DNA of 64,000 nucleotides from Hyperoodon ampullatus (taxonomy: Eukaryota > Chordata > Mammalia > Artiodactyla > Ziphiidae): contig OX457058.1 in NCBI GenBank assembly GCA_949752795.1, forward strand, positions 165,728,223 to 165,792,222. The letters run 5' to 3'. Numbering within the stretch: the first letter of the stretch is position 1; each line of letters opens with the position of its first letter. The position numbers and the translations under genes are program-made. This document shows, piece by piece, positions 22,953 to 34,464 of the stretch. The notes beneath the pieces are model-generated. The model ran no database searches, was not told the origin of the DNA, and worked only from the letters and a program-made list of their open reading frames with translations.

Positions 22953-23382
22953 CCAGCAGGAAGATAAGAGGAGAATGGAAAATATCTGCTGTTTTGAAAA
23001 CTTCACCATGGAGAGGGACCTTTGAAACCAGGGGCTGTTAGAACCCTGTGGCTTATTGATTCCCCCACTGAATCTCTGTGACCTCTACTACCGTGCCATA
23101 TTTCTTGGAAATCATAAGAAAGGCAGAAAAATAAGCCAACCAATGAAAGCAAAGAATGGGAGCTCTTTTGATGCAGAAGAGATTCTCACTGACCCTCTGA
23201 GAACTCATCTCCTTGACCAGTCATCATCATCTGTCTACAACAGAAGAAAAGTCCCCCTTGGCCTAAGTTTCAGGCCCCCCGACACACAATTATTTGGCAA
23301 ATAACTGTTGATAGGCAACTGAGAGCATGCAGCAGTGCCTACAGCACCTTTTTGTAAATATCTGGTATTACCAACAGCTTGC
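22953..23382. other. Unassigned unique sequence
   Basis: No gene or repeat was recognised. Confidence 0.5.
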
Positions 23383-23396
23383 AGAAAATGCAAGTT

Positions 23397-23564
23397 TATT
23401 TTTTATAAATATCTATTTATTTGGTTGCAACAGGTCTTAGTTGCGGCACGTGAACTCTTAGTTGCGGCATGCATGTGGGATCTAGTTCCCTGACCGGGGA
23501 TCAAACCCGGGCCCCCTGCATTGGGAGCGTGGAGTCTTAATCACTGCACCACCAGGGAGGTCCC
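23397..23564 (-). mobile_element. CHR-family SINE, older short copy, antisense
   Basis: Minus-strand head 'gggacctccctggtggtgca', B-box-like region 'gggtttgatccccggtcagg', and a TATT-rich tail near 23397-23420. Flanks 23383-23396 and 23566-23579 share an imperfect duplication (gaaaatgcaagttt / gaaatgcaatttaa). It is more diverged than the short-form copies. Confidence 0.88.
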
Positions 23565-23904
23565 GGAAATGCAATTTAAGTGAATGCTGTCGGCACGACA
23601 GTGGATTGAAGTTCATCAAAAGGCTTCTGTTGGTGAGTGCCAATCTGCTGGGGTAAGAGCCTGTATAATGTCCCTGACACTTTGATGACCCTAACAGGTC
23701 TTTCTTCTGCTGGGAAGTACAGGAGTGATACTGAAGACCTGATATGTTTACACCTTTGTGCTCAGCCTAAATCTCTTTGTTCAGCTTCTTTTAGAATCAA
23801 GCAAGTCAAACCAGTAACTTGGTCGAACATTTTTATTCATTAAGACCTGAATTCAGGATTTTCTTTTCTTCTGGTAGTAAATTATACAGCTGCTTAAAAG
23901 TATA

Positions 23905-24075
23905 CCTAAAAATTGACCATCTGAAGGGACTTCTGCTTCCAGGAAATGGAATAGACATACTTTTCCCTATTCTTCCCACCAAACACAACTAAAAATGATG
24001 GACATTAAATATAAGACAAACATAAGAAGACTCTGAAAGGTAGAGAGAAGAAAGCAGACCAACTAAGGACCGTAT
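23905..24075 (+). mobile_element. Possible old L1 5'-region fragment
   Basis: 'cttccaggaaatggaataga' and 'ccaccaaacacaactaaaaa' followed by 'tggacattaaatataag' resemble the 5' region of old mammalian L1s. The match is from memory, and the join to the L1 fragment downstream is interrupted by a SINE. Confidence 0.35.
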
Positions 24076-24089
24076 AAAAAAGGCAAGGT

Positions 24090-24288
24090 GGGCTTCCCTG
24101 GTGGCGCAGTGGTTGAGAGTCTGCCTGCCGATGCAGGGGACACGGGTTCGTGCCCCGGTCCAGGAAGATCCCACATATCGCAGAGCGGTTGGGCCCGTGA
24201 GCCATGGCCGCTGAGCCTGCACATCTGGAGCCTGTGCTCCACAATGGGAGAGGCCACAGCAGTGAGAGGCCCGCGTACAGCAAAAAAA
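24090..24288 (+). mobile_element. CHR SINE, short form
   Basis: Plus-strand head 'gggcttccctggtggcgcag', B box 'gggttcgtgccccggtc', poly(A) end. It is flanked by a 14-bp duplication aaaaaaggcaaggt (24076-24089 and 24289-24302). It sits between the possible L1 5' fragment and the L1 ORF2 fragment. Confidence 0.96.
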
Positions 24289-24302
24289 AAAAAAGGCAAG
24301 GT

Positions 24303-25322
24303 ACAGACCAAATTAACAAAATATTAGTAAATATAATTCAGGAATATTTAAATAGAATTATATACTGTGACTAAGTGGGGTTTATTCCAGGGATGGAAGA
24401 CTGGTTCAGTATTCAAAAATCAATCAAAGTAATCTACCATGTCAACAGGCTATAGATGAAAAATCATATGATCATATCAACTGATGTAGAAATGGTATAT
24501 GAAAAATACATCTAATCATGATAAAAATGCCCAGCAAACTAGAAATAGAAGGGGTCTTACCCAACTTGTCAAGGAGCATCTATTAAAAAACCCTACAGCT
24601 AGCATTATGCTTAATAAGGAAAGACTGAATGCTTTCCTCCCTATGATTGAGAACAAGGCAAGGATGTCTGCTCTCACCACTCTTATTTAACATAGTGTTG
24701 GAAGTTCTAACCAGTGAAATAAGGCAAGAAAGTGAAATAAAGGCATATGGATCAAAAGGGAAGAAATAAAACTGTCTTTATTTGCAGACTGTCTACATAG
24801 AACTTCCTACGGAATATACAAAAAACCTTCTAGAACTAAAATGTACATTCAGCAAGGTCTCAGAATACAAGATAAGCATACAAAATCAACTATATTCCTA
24901 TATGTTAGCAATAAATGAATGGATACCAAAAATTTAAAAATAATATCATTTACAATTGTTCAAGAAAAATGAAATACTTGGGTGTAAATATAACACGTAT
25001 AGGACTTATATGTTGAAAACTACAAAAATGCTCATAAAAGAAATCAAAGAAGATCTAAACAAACAGAGAGGTATACCATGTTCATGGATTAGAAGACTCA
25101 ACATAGTAAAGATGTCATTTGTCCTCAAACTGATATATAGGCTTAATGCAATTCTTATCAAAACCTCAGCAAGATTCTTTTGTAGATACAGATGAGATTA
25201 TATATATTATACTATAGTTTTGCAAGATGTTACCACTGGGAGAAACAGAATTTCTCTGAATTACAATTGTTTTACAGCTCCATATGAATCTACAATTATC
25301 TCACAAGGTTTGTTAAAAATAA
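24303..25322 (+). mobile_element. Decayed L1 fragment (ORF2 reverse-transcriptase part plus 3' end)
   Basis: The first part follows L1 ORF2: 'ggtttattccagggatggaa', 'gaacaaggcaaggatgtctg', 'ctcaccactcttatttaaca' and 'atactatatata'-type text. The region that should encode the catalytic F/Y-A-D-D motif (near 24776-24795) reads 'tatttgcagactgtctac', so the aspartates are lost. ORF2 text stops near 25185 and jumps to the L1 3' end ('gttttgcaagatgttaccac', 'atgaatctacaattatctca'), showing an internal deletion. Many stops and frameshifts are present. It is not mobile. Confidence 0.85.
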
Positions 25323-25324
25323 AA

Positions 25325-26043
25325 ACTGTTCTTTGCTGCATTTACTGTGAGGATAAAGACCATTCTCAGCAATCAGACTGCAGACATTCCAGAAAATGCT
25401 GACCTCACACAATTACTGTGTGAAGGGCCACACAATTACTGTGAAGGGAACCAGAAGAGCCTTTTGGAGGGACTTCAATCATACCAATGTAGAACTCAGT
25501 TTCCTTGGAAACAAAAGAAAGAGGCTCCAGGTTGACAAATGGTGGGGATACAGAAAGAAACTGGCCACTTTTCGACTACCTGTATCATGTACAGAACATG
25601 ATCAAGGGCATTATGTTGGGTTTCCATTACAAAATGAGGTCTGTGTATGCTCATCTCCCCATCAATGTTGTTATTCAGAACAGGTCTCTTGTTGAAATCT
25701 GAAATTTCTTGGGCAAAAAATAGATGCTCCGGGTTCAGGTGAGGCCAGACATCATTTGTTCAGTACCTCAAGACCAGAAAGGTGAGTTAATTCTCAAAGA
25801 AAATGACATTGAAATTGCATCAAATTCAGCTGCTTTGATTCAGCAAGCCAAAACAGTTGAAAACAAGAATATTAGAAAAATTTTAGATGGTATCTACATC
25901 TCTGCAGAAAGACCAGTTCAGCAGGGGATGAATAAGATTTAAGTTATCTAGCTACAGAAACAACAAGATGCCAGATGATTCCTAAGACCTCTCTGTGATA
26001 TTTTAAAGAGGCACTAAAAGCCCTGTATTGATTTGGGGGAAGA
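25325..26043 (+). pseudogene. Processed pseudogene of ribosomal protein L9
   Basis: The intronless copy matches RPL9, a protein of the 60S ribosomal subunit (about 192 residues, two domains). Recognisable segments in order are [77 protein letters not shown] and IRK.LDGIY.S. The copy begins in the 5' UTR ('tctttgctgc') and runs past the stop into the 3' UTR ('gatgccagatgattcctaag'). Breaks: the initiator ATG is ATA at 25353-25355. A frameshift near 25400-25440 accompanies a local duplication of 'cacaattactgtg'. A net 2-nt loss lies near 25580. There is a loss of one codon near 25680, nonsense TGA at 25700-25702, nonsense TAG at 25721-25723, and a 1-nt loss just before the normal stop, which shifts the end (stop at 25940-25942). 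It abuts an L1 3' end upstream and shows only a poor A-rich tail, and I found no clear TSD. It cannot encode a functional L9. Confidence 0.95.
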
Positions 26044-26215
26044 CAAACAAAACCAGAAAACCCCAAAGGAACAAAACATGACCACCCCTCCCCTTAATGT
26101 CTTCTTCTCATACTGAGAACTAGTGAAGTGCAAAAAACGACTAATAGAGTAGGATACCTTGATCACTCTATTCCTTTATCCCATTTATAATTCTTTGTAG
26201 CACTCATAACTGTAC
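26044..26215. other. A-rich remnant and unassigned sequence
   Basis: 'caaacaaaaccagaaaacc' just after the pseudogene may be its decayed poly(A) tail. The rest is unassigned. Confidence 0.4.
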
Positions 26216-26217
26216 AA

Positions 26218-26380
26218 CGTTACATTATATCACATTTGGTTATCTGTCCATCTGTCTGTCCTATTTGTCTGTCTTGTTTCCCCCACTGAAATGGAAGCTC
26301 CATGTGGGCAGGACCTCTGTCTTGTTCACGCTCTAGCACATTCTATAAGTACTAAAAAAAAGTTGCTGAATGACTATGAG
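26218..26380 (+). mobile_element. L2 3' end
   Basis: 'tggaagctccatgtgggcag', 'gacctctgtcttgttcacgc' and 'gttgctgaatgactatg' follow the L2 3' end. It is truncated at its 3' side by the following SINE insertion. Confidence 0.82.
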
Positions 26381-26403
26381 GAACTCAAGTCATATGCCTT
26401 TTT

Positions 26404-26617
26404 CTTTCTTTTTTTTTTTTTTTTTGCGGTACGCGGGACTCTCACTATTGTGGCCTCTCCCGTCGCGGAGCACAGGCTCCGGACACGCAGGCTCAGCGGC
26501 CACGGCTCACGGGCCCAGCCGCTCTGCGGCATGTGGGATCTTCCCGGACCGGGGCACGAACCCGTGTCCCCTGCATCGGCAGGCGGACTCTCAACCACTG
26601 CGCCACAAGGGAAGCCC
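26404..26617 (-). mobile_element. CHR SINE, short form, antisense
   Basis: Head ends at 26617 and the tail is a T-run at 26404-26425. It is flanked by a perfect 13-bp duplication catatgccttttt (26391-26403 and 26618-26630). Confidence 0.97.
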
Positions 26618-26630
26618 CATATGCCTTTTT

Positions 26631-27280
26631 TAGATAGAGCATTTCCAACTGCCTAACTTCCCCCAGATCCCTTCTCCCGTAAGCACCTGCTCTTCAGCAT
26701 TACCCACCAGCAGGACAATCTCTTAAATCAGTTTCACTGAACCTTTAGTCTTCAGCTCCACTCTAGACCCTTCCCAAGTCCCCACCTTCTGTACTCATAG
26801 CACCAGAACAGCCCAGTCTTGGGAATCATTTCCAGGGGTCAATTTCAATCTAGGGTGCTGGAACTTCCTTTGAGGCATGTGGCTTTAGGCAGTATCAACG
26901 GTCACTCTGTTTACCTGGTCCATACAGCAAGAACATGCTCCCTAATCCCAGCCCTGCTTCTTGATTGGGTCAATTTGATGTACCTCTAATTTAATTTGCA
27001 CCCAGATCCTGGGGATGTCTGGAACTAATCTGATGATCTTTAAACTATTATGTTTTCCATGTATGTCTCAGCTGCCAATATCATATAGGGGGACTTTAAT
27101 GTGAAATAATAACTTTAATTGCCAGTGGCTTCTACCTTCTTACCATATTCCTCATTATTACAGTGCTGGGAACAGACAAGTGTTTGGCAGCCTAGGGGAC
27201 ACACAGCCATTGCCGCCAGCCAGACAGTGGCTTTAGGGGTCAGCTGGGCAGTCCTTCGGTTACACAGAGAACTACAGGAT
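26631..27280. other. Unassigned unique sequence
   Basis: No gene or repeat was recognised. Confidence 0.45.
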
Positions 27281-27282
27281 GT

Positions 27283-27372
27283 TTTATTTTGTCTGTTCTA
27301 TTCAGAGAATATATCCCAAGCACCTAGTGTGCAGTGGGTGCTCAATAAGTGGCTGTGGGTTGAATGAATACA
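27283..27372 (+). mobile_element. L2 3'-end fragment
   Basis: 'tatcccaagcacctagtgtg' with 'cagtgggtgctcaataagtg' and 'gttgaatgaat' is the L2 terminus. Confidence 0.85.
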
Positions 27373-27389
27373 CCAAAATCTTGGGAATC

Positions 27390-28000
27390 TCTAAGTTAGT
27401 GTACAGCGGCATTTCTTAGCTTAAAACCTGATAATGAACATCAATAACATGGCATTTACTGAACTACATCTAGAATGTGAGTGAAACGTATCAATTTCTA
27501 AATGGTTTGGGGGGAGGGAATTATAAATTAAAATTCTTGCTATTGGAAGAGTTCTAGCTTACTACCCTTGCTGCCATGGAAATGACAAATAGACAACATA
27601 ATTACAGACTGCCAGTAATTAACATACACCCAGCTAGAGCAAACATGAAAATTTAAAATGAACAATTATATACTAAAAAAGAGACTGCGAATGATCCACT
27701 GGGGGAAAAGGCAGAAATCTATGAATGAGATGGTGTTAAACAGTCAGATGTAATTCACTCTACTTTCCTCCTCCCTAAGAGCTTTGCCAGCCAGGCGCAG
27801 TGACTTTTTCCTGTCAAGCCAGTGGAACCAGAGCGCTGAATTGGTATCTCCAAGCGGGCAATTTTCCTAGTTGTAAATAACCAGCAGCTTTGTGGGAATC
27901 AATTAGGAAGCTCCCATTTCTTCTCGATGAGTCTTATTTCACTCTATCCATCTTCCTTCGTTAATTTCTTAAGTTGGGTTTAAGGGATGCAGAGAGAAAG
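27390..28000. promoter_or_regulatory. Candidate conserved non-coding element
   Basis: About 600 bp without recognisable repeat, rich in motifs typical of vertebrate enhancers: 'taattaacatacac', 'ataattacagactgcc', 'gtaattcactc', 'gtgggaatcaattagg', 'aagcgggcaattttcc'. No ORF of note. Conservation is inferred from texture only. Confidence 0.35.
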
Positions 28001-28384
28001 ATTATTTGTTTTGATCTCTCAGACTTCTTGGGGGAGGCAAGGTGAGGAGAAGAGTTTTCAGATCTTTCTCACTAAAAATTCAAGTAGAATACTTTCAAAT
28101 CACTCTCCCTTTTCAAGGCCCGAAAACTGGATGGGCATTGAAACTACACGGGCATTATGTACTATGTCTAGCAACAGAGGCTTAAAGCCTGTAAGAAAAT
28201 GATGGTCACAAGACAAATGAAATCAATGTAGGTGCAAATCAACGTTTATTGCAAAGACGCAGATGGTCTGCAAAAGTCACAGTCTCATATAACATGGTCA
28301 TCTCATGAATCAATTGTTTAGTCTTAGCCCATGGCCCTACTGTCACTCGTTGGGTTTATGGTGATGGCAATAATAGTCCTGATC
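28001..28384. other. Unassigned unique sequence
   Basis: No gene or repeat was recognised. Confidence 0.5.
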
Positions 28385-28600
28385 AGAACAATGACACTAA
28401 TACTAGAAGTTGTTAATTACTGAAAACCTGTCATGTGCTCGATACTTTACTAGGTTCTTTCTATTGCTCAGAACAGCCTGGCAACATCAGTATTATTATT
28501 CCCATATTATAGATGAGGAAACTGTGGTCCAGAGAGGTTTGCATGGCTTGCAAATTCTGGAGCCAAGAAGATTTGAACCCAGGTCAATGTCTAGAGAACT
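28385..28600 (-). mobile_element. MIR SINE, antisense
   Basis: 'ttattcccatattatagatg', 'aggaaactgtggtccagaga' and 'agatttgaacccaggtcaat' are the reverse complement of the MIR core and 5' half. Confidence 0.9.
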
Positions 28601-29424
28601 AGTTGATCCCAAAGATAATCTTGTTCCACGATGCCATGTTCTCTCTTTTGTTCAACCAGCAAAAACTGGTCAAGCCCCACTATTGGGCAGGTATTCCCCC
28701 TACTAAGTCTGAGGCTTTTTGAGGAACTCGGAGTGACCTCACCTCAACGACAATGGGGAGGAAGAAAGGGACCAGGTAAACAAAGTCGGCCTCCGCAGCT
28801 GACGCGGGGCCTTCTCCCGGGTACCCGGGCTTCTCAGTAAACATCCATCAGATCTCTCCCCCGGCTAAAATATTCCTAATTGTAGAACTCACTGGCACTT
28901 GGATCATTACCTCTTTGGAAAATGAGGTGCAGTAAGAAAAAGAAAAATTCAATGGGAAAAAAAAAAGAGCAGCGGGCAAAAGGAGGAAACATACAGAAAA
29001 AAATACAAATGGCCTTCAACCTCACTCAATTAAGGAAAGGAGCCAACAAAACGCCACTTTGCAACCCTATCTGTAGAATGTCCAAGACCAGAGGATACTT
29101 TAGTCCAGCCACACAGTGAAAAACTCCGGAGTCCCAAAAAAGGATAGCTCTATATGCATTGATACAGAAAGATCTTTATGATCAGAATAATGCATATGGT
29201 ATGTCCCCGTCTGCATAAATGTGCACACATACTCAGGTGTGTAAAGGCATCGGCTATCAAATGACACCTAAGAAACTGATCATGCCGGTTACCTCTGGGA
29301 AGGGGGCCTAGAGCTGTATTTCTCTGACAGGAGGATGACAGTTTTCACTATATATCTTTTTGTACTTTATGATTTTTTTTTTTTACAACATATTAAAAAG
29401 AAAGGGAGAAACAAAGCGGAGTGA
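28601..29424. other. Unassigned, partly old-repeat-like
   Basis: No gene was recognised. The stretch 29150-29400 ('ccggttacctctgggaag', 'agttttcactatatatcttt', then a T-run) has the look of a 3' end of an old transposon, but I cannot name it. Confidence 0.4.
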
Positions 29425-29530
29425 TGAAGAGCAGGCAGTGACTCGCCTGGGGTCTCACAGACGGTCAGTGGCTGGGCCAGGCCCCCAGAACCCTGACAGC
29501 CCAGTGCTCTTTCCATGGCAGCAGCATCTA
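29425..29530 (-). mobile_element. MIR fragment, antisense
   Basis: 'ggcagtgactcgcctggggt' and 'ctcacagacggtcagtggct' with 'ccagtgctctttcca' follow antisense MIR. Confidence 0.7.
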
Positions 29531-31454
29531 TATAGACAGTCTGATTCTCTACACCTCACTCAATACTCGCCACCCACGATGATCACTCTTGGAGAAACTG
29601 CACCAATCTCCCCGGCTCCATGATTTTGTTAGTTAGCACTGACTGATAAGCCACAGTTTTCCAGTTAGTACCATCCCCCATATTACAGACAATGGAATCC
29701 TTTGAGCGATGAGTAGGGGATGACACTGGCTGGACCCGTCGGAACTCTATCCCTGTGACACTCTCTACTCAAAGTGATGCCCTATGGCTTGAAGTCCAAC
29801 TAAAACATTTACATGGATTTTAGGTTTCTATATAGAAAAGTTCATGCTGAGCTTAAGTCCTCATGATGTGCACAAATATTACTCAATATGGATTATTCCC
29901 AGCAAATTTTCCACTTCAGGCCAACGTGTAACCAGCCACTTCCCTATTAACCACCTACTGTCCTCCCTACATACCCATGAGGCATCAGCTGTCAGCTTGT
30001 AGAGATAAAGCCCAAACCTAGCACCATGGTTGGCTCTGCATTTTGGAGTCAGCCAGAACAAGTGACATGACAACAGGTGACGCACTGTCCTTCCAGCCTC
30101 AGTTTCCCCATCTATAAAGTGGAGACATCAGTGTCTAAGGGAAGAACCAGAAAGTCTGCTGGTGCTACGGAATCAGTAACTGGAGCTACTCATACTGTGG
30201 ATTCCTTTTGCCCAGCTAAGCAATAGGCAGTCGACTATAAATTGCTTTTGGGGGTTCCCCTCAGAAACCCAAGTTCTGGAATATGCATTCAGATTCCTGC
30301 AGAAGTGTGGGGGGCATCACTGAAGGCTGCATGAGGAGTCAGGGTCGCCGTCCTTCTCACAAAAATACACAAACACAGCCCTACTGCAGGTGTCAGGTCC
30401 ATTCACACCGAGCCTCCTTCTCTGGAGCTGCACCTTCCCTCGCCCACGGGGAGAGCCCCTGGTTGCCATGATTCACGTCATGAGACGGCTCTCCTGGACC
30501 AGCTGACTGGACTGGGGGGGGGTCACATGACTACAATTGTTCCAATCAGAATTCCCATTGCTCCTGGGAATTGGGAACTGAGACCAAAAGATGGCGGGTC
30601 CACGGGGGCTGCTCTCTTCTACAGAGGATATTTAGCTTGAAAGCTACCGATGACCACTGACCACTTCATACACAACGTTAGAGAAAACACAGAGGACGCA
30701 CAGAAAGAAGCAGTGAGGAGGTGAGTGCTGCTTGCGTTCTTGGCAGCCGTCTGGTTCCCAGTCCTGGTGCCTCCCAGCTACAAGCCTGGCCTTGGGGTCC
30801 TGAGACCCTTGGTACTGCCTCCAATAGGTCTCTATCTTTATATATATTTCTTCTTGAGCTAGCTGCTTTCTGTTACTTGCAACCAAAAGAGGCCTAAGGC
30901 ATTCCTAATTCCATCTTTGCAGATCCCAATCAGCATTTCAGAACAGCCTGCAGATGGCACTTTCCATTCTGAGACAAAGAATTATTATTCTAAAAGTGCT
31001 GAATTGGTGCTATTACCTTTATTTTGCCTGATTGCATTACTCAAACAGAAAGAGCTATGAAGAATAATAACAATAAAGATACCATTAAAGTAAAATATTT
31101 GACACTCATAAGATTAAAAGCTGAATACAATCATCTTCTCATAATCATTGCAGGATATGCAGCACTTAATCAACAATTACACTGGGAAAATGCCCGAGAC
31201 TTGATGCTTAAGTAGCAGGGAAAAGCAAAGGAGAAAGTCAGGAAATCACCATAAAAAGAGAAGGGGGTATTATCCAATCTAAATACTGCATGTATTATTA
31301 TAAGAGTTCTACCTTTTCCTATCAATGCTATACAAAAAAATAATAATAATAAACAATCCAAGAATACACACCCTGAACCAAAACACTCTGGTGAAAGAGG
31401 TATTTTTAAAAACCACTTACAGTATTCACATAGTGGTGGCATAGTCCATTAATC
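29531..31454. other. Unassigned; weak MIR-like spot
   Basis: No gene was recognised. 30090-30130 ('cctcagtttccccatctata') is MIR-like in sense orientation but too short to delimit. The rest, including 30470-30900, is unassigned and may contain a decayed LTR that I could not place. Confidence 0.4.
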
Positions 31455-31515
31455 AGGGTGCTTGTGTGTGTGTGTTTTTTAATAGCTTTATTGAGGTATG
31501 ATTTACACTTTCTCT
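31455..31515 (-). mobile_element. Short L1 3'-end scrap, antisense (weak)
   Basis: 'aatagctttattgaggtatg' and 'atttac' match the antisense 3' end of old L1 (L1M-type). Confidence 0.45.
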
Positions 31516-33469
31516 GTACAAGAGTTTCTTCAACCAGTCTTGCCCCCTGATGGGAGAGAGAAATGAAATGGTCCAAGCTGGAAACCAGAACCTGGTGGGG
31601 CAAGAAGCTGGGGTGAGGCCAATTCAGAAACAGGAGGAGACAAACCCTCCCTCCTAGGAGGTTGGGGGTTCACATCCCTGCAGAGTCACACAAGTGATTG
31701 TGAGGAAGTATGTATGTATTTTCACATACAGAACATCGTTTTTAAAAGGCAAAGTACAGATGCCATGTCAAAATATCTCACGACCAAGAGGAAACCTCTG
31801 AGCCACCTTGGGAAATGAGTAGCCATTTAAGACACCCACAATCTCTTTGGGCTAAGTCAGATTTCTACAACATGGGTTTTATTTTTAATGTTTTTTTTGA
31901 AGAGCTGATTCTTCATTCAGGATGCATACAATGAAAGCAGCACAAATACCCACACTGTATTATAAATAGCCTCTGTTAAGGAGGGCTGGGAGTATCACAA
32001 CATATTTTAACCCAGATATAGTTTTGACAAACCCTGTATGTTCTTTCATAACCTCTAAGCATCAGCTTTGCTGTGTTATTTTATATGAATACATCCTTGA
32101 TGGCTGCAGCGATAGACAATGAGGCTATGACTCCATGAACACATAATAATGCTGCCCTTTTCTTTTCTGAGAGGGTTTATTTTCCTTCTTCTACAGGTAA
32201 ATGCAGGAAACCTGACATCATGGAATGCCACTGAAGTAGTAAATGATCAATGTCAACCACAATAATAGTGCTTCAAAAAAATGACCTCAACAATCCTACT
32301 TTTGCCATTTTCCATGACCTATGGAGGTGAGGGAGCGCCACGAATGGGCTCCTGCAACTCTGAGGGAGGAATCTAAACACAGCCGTGTCTGCCTGGCATC
32401 TGCCAATGGACCCATGTGAGCGCTCTCCCTGACATGTCTCAGTTCACATAAGAGCTCCCCTAAGTCCATCTTGCAGGAGAATGAAAACAGTAAAAAGCTA
32501 TATTCAGCCCTGGCTACACAAGAAAATCTCTCTGCACTGATGCTAACAGAGATGCTCATAGAAAAAAGTTACAACAAGCCAACCTGCAAAATCCAACTCA
32601 TTGTCAACTAGTAGAGACATGCAGTTAATCTTCACACCAAGTATCTAGAAATCCGATTTGTACAGAATTGAGGCAAAATCACCCTGAGAAACCAAGCAAA
32701 ATGAAATCAAGTTTCAGCAAAAGACAAAGTATTTTCTTTGGCAGAAACAAATCATATTGGTACTCGTCTTTCCTGACCTTAAATCTGACCTTATAATACA
32801 AAGGCAACCCAAGGCAAGGTCCCCAAATAATCCAGGAGTCTTGAAATATTTTCCCTTGTCTACCCCATACCTACAAATGCCATCTACAAGTCCTTCTACG
32901 AGTCCTATCTTCAGGAAGCAAAGTCACACAGGAATCTGCCTATGGCTTAATATGTTCAGAGTTCACCTACCAACTGTCAGGAAAATCTTATCAAGTGTGA
33001 AGGGTATGAAAAGGCAAATTTACTAGACTTGTTTTAGGTTTGTTGTCTGATTTCCCATTAGGCTCTGGGCATGTGCTACTATGTAAGCTGACATATACAT
33101 ACACAAAAAGAAATCTGCCCTTCAGGATATGATGTGTATAAGAATTTCACTTCAGAGGAGACCACAGAGAAAAACACTTACCTTGTCTTCTTATAGCTAC
33201 AAGAGTGAAGACTCCCCAGACTTAACTTTCTCCTTAAGATTATAGAAGAGGGAAACACACAAAAAGTTCAGATCAGGGCATGTGAAAACCCAGTTATCCT
33301 TCATACACATACAAAAATGTGTCAGAACAGCTTCCGGAGAGGGCTTTTGGCATGGATGATCAAACGTTAAAAACCAGAGGGGCCCTTCCGAATCGTCTAA
33401 GTCCAACTTCCTGACTTCAGGTAGGAAGTCAGGAAGCACTGAAGCACGTGCTTCCTAAATGAGCATGTG
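31516..33469. other. Unassigned unique sequence
   Basis: No gene or repeat was recognised over about 2 kb. The ORFs of 60-90 codons here have no known domain. Confidence 0.45.
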
Positions 33470-33471
33470 TG

Positions 33472-33600
33472 TGCTCATTTCCTTTAACTCATACTAACGG
33501 AGCACCTACCATATGCCAAGTACTGTTCTAAATGCTGGGAATACAGCAATGAACAAAGAAGAAAGTCCCGGCCTTAAGGAGCTGATATTCTAGGGGTGTG
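33472..33600 (-). mobile_element. L2 3' end, antisense
   Basis: 'ggagcacctaccatatgcca' then 'agtactgttctaaatgctgg' and 'gaatacagcaatgaacaaag' with 'cttaaggagctgatattcta' is the reverse complement of the L2 3' end. Confidence 0.9.
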
Positions 33601-33679
33601 ATGAGAAGATGGAAAATAATCAAGACTTATATTGTCAGGTGGATGGAAGTGCTATGGGATACACAGTAGGGGTTGCTGA

Positions 33680-33778
33680 ATGAATTTCACAGATGGGCAA
33701 ACTGAAGCTTCAAAAGTTGCAAAGCTAGTCTGAATTCAAAGCAGCAGCAGAACTGGATAACCTAAGTTCTGGGCTTTT
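33680..33778 (-). mobile_element. MIR fragment, antisense
   Basis: 'cacagatgggcaaactgaag' and 'ttgcaaagctagtctgaatt' follow antisense MIR. Confidence 0.65.
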
Positions 33779-34437
33779 TATGTTTTTATGCAGCAAAGGA
33801 ATACCAAAACGTTAATAAATACAAAGAAAAAATTAAGTGTAATGCACACGCATCCTATTTTTGGAAGCACATGCAAAAGATACGCAGGTGGGCATCGGTC
33901 ACGTTCTTCCTGTTTCCGTCTTTAGGATGCTGCACTGATCTATCGGCTGAGAGCTGACAATCTTCACCCTGCAACTCGAAATATCAAAGAAGTGTTCTGG
34001 GGCATAAAATACTCCAGGGCAAGAAATGTTTTCTTGTTTGACAGCAAGAAACAATATTCACTACAGGTTTCTCATTTCAAAATTTTTGGGGCTTTTAGTG
34101 CTTGAAAAAGGCACTGGAAGGAAAAAAAAGAAAGACGGAGAGAAACAGGAGCTTGGCTTTTCTCATCCCCGTCTCTTGAACTGGGTATCTCTTGCAGTAT
34201 ACATTTTCCCCCCATTTGGAGCGTCTCAGCCTCAAGATTACAAATCACTTGTGAAATAAAAGTAAAGAAGATTGTTTCATCCACCAGGGCCCTCATTTGG
34301 AAAAGCAGTTCCGTGAGAAAGAAGCAATTTTCAGGTAAAAGAGACATAATAGAATGCTTCAAAATTCACATTTCTCCCTCCTTCTCCCCCCAAAGTGGAG
34401 CTTTTCCCTGTGTGTGCTCTGTACGTGGCCTGGTTAA
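33779..34437. other. Unassigned unique sequence
   Basis: No gene or repeat was recognised. Confidence 0.5.
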
Positions 34438-34464
34438 ACACACATGCGCATGTGCGCGCGCGCG

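Noticed and set aside
24090..24170. tRNA-like A and B boxes suggesting a tRNA gene
   Set aside because: They are the tRNA-Glu-derived head of a CHR SINE. The cloverleaf is not maintained and a poly(A) tail and duplication are present.
24303..25322. L1 ORF2 as a possibly active reverse transcriptase
   Set aside because: Catalytic motif lost, internal deletion, many stops.
25347..25942. RPL9 as a functional retrogene
   Set aside because: Lost start codon, two frameshifts, two nonsense codons and a shifted stop.
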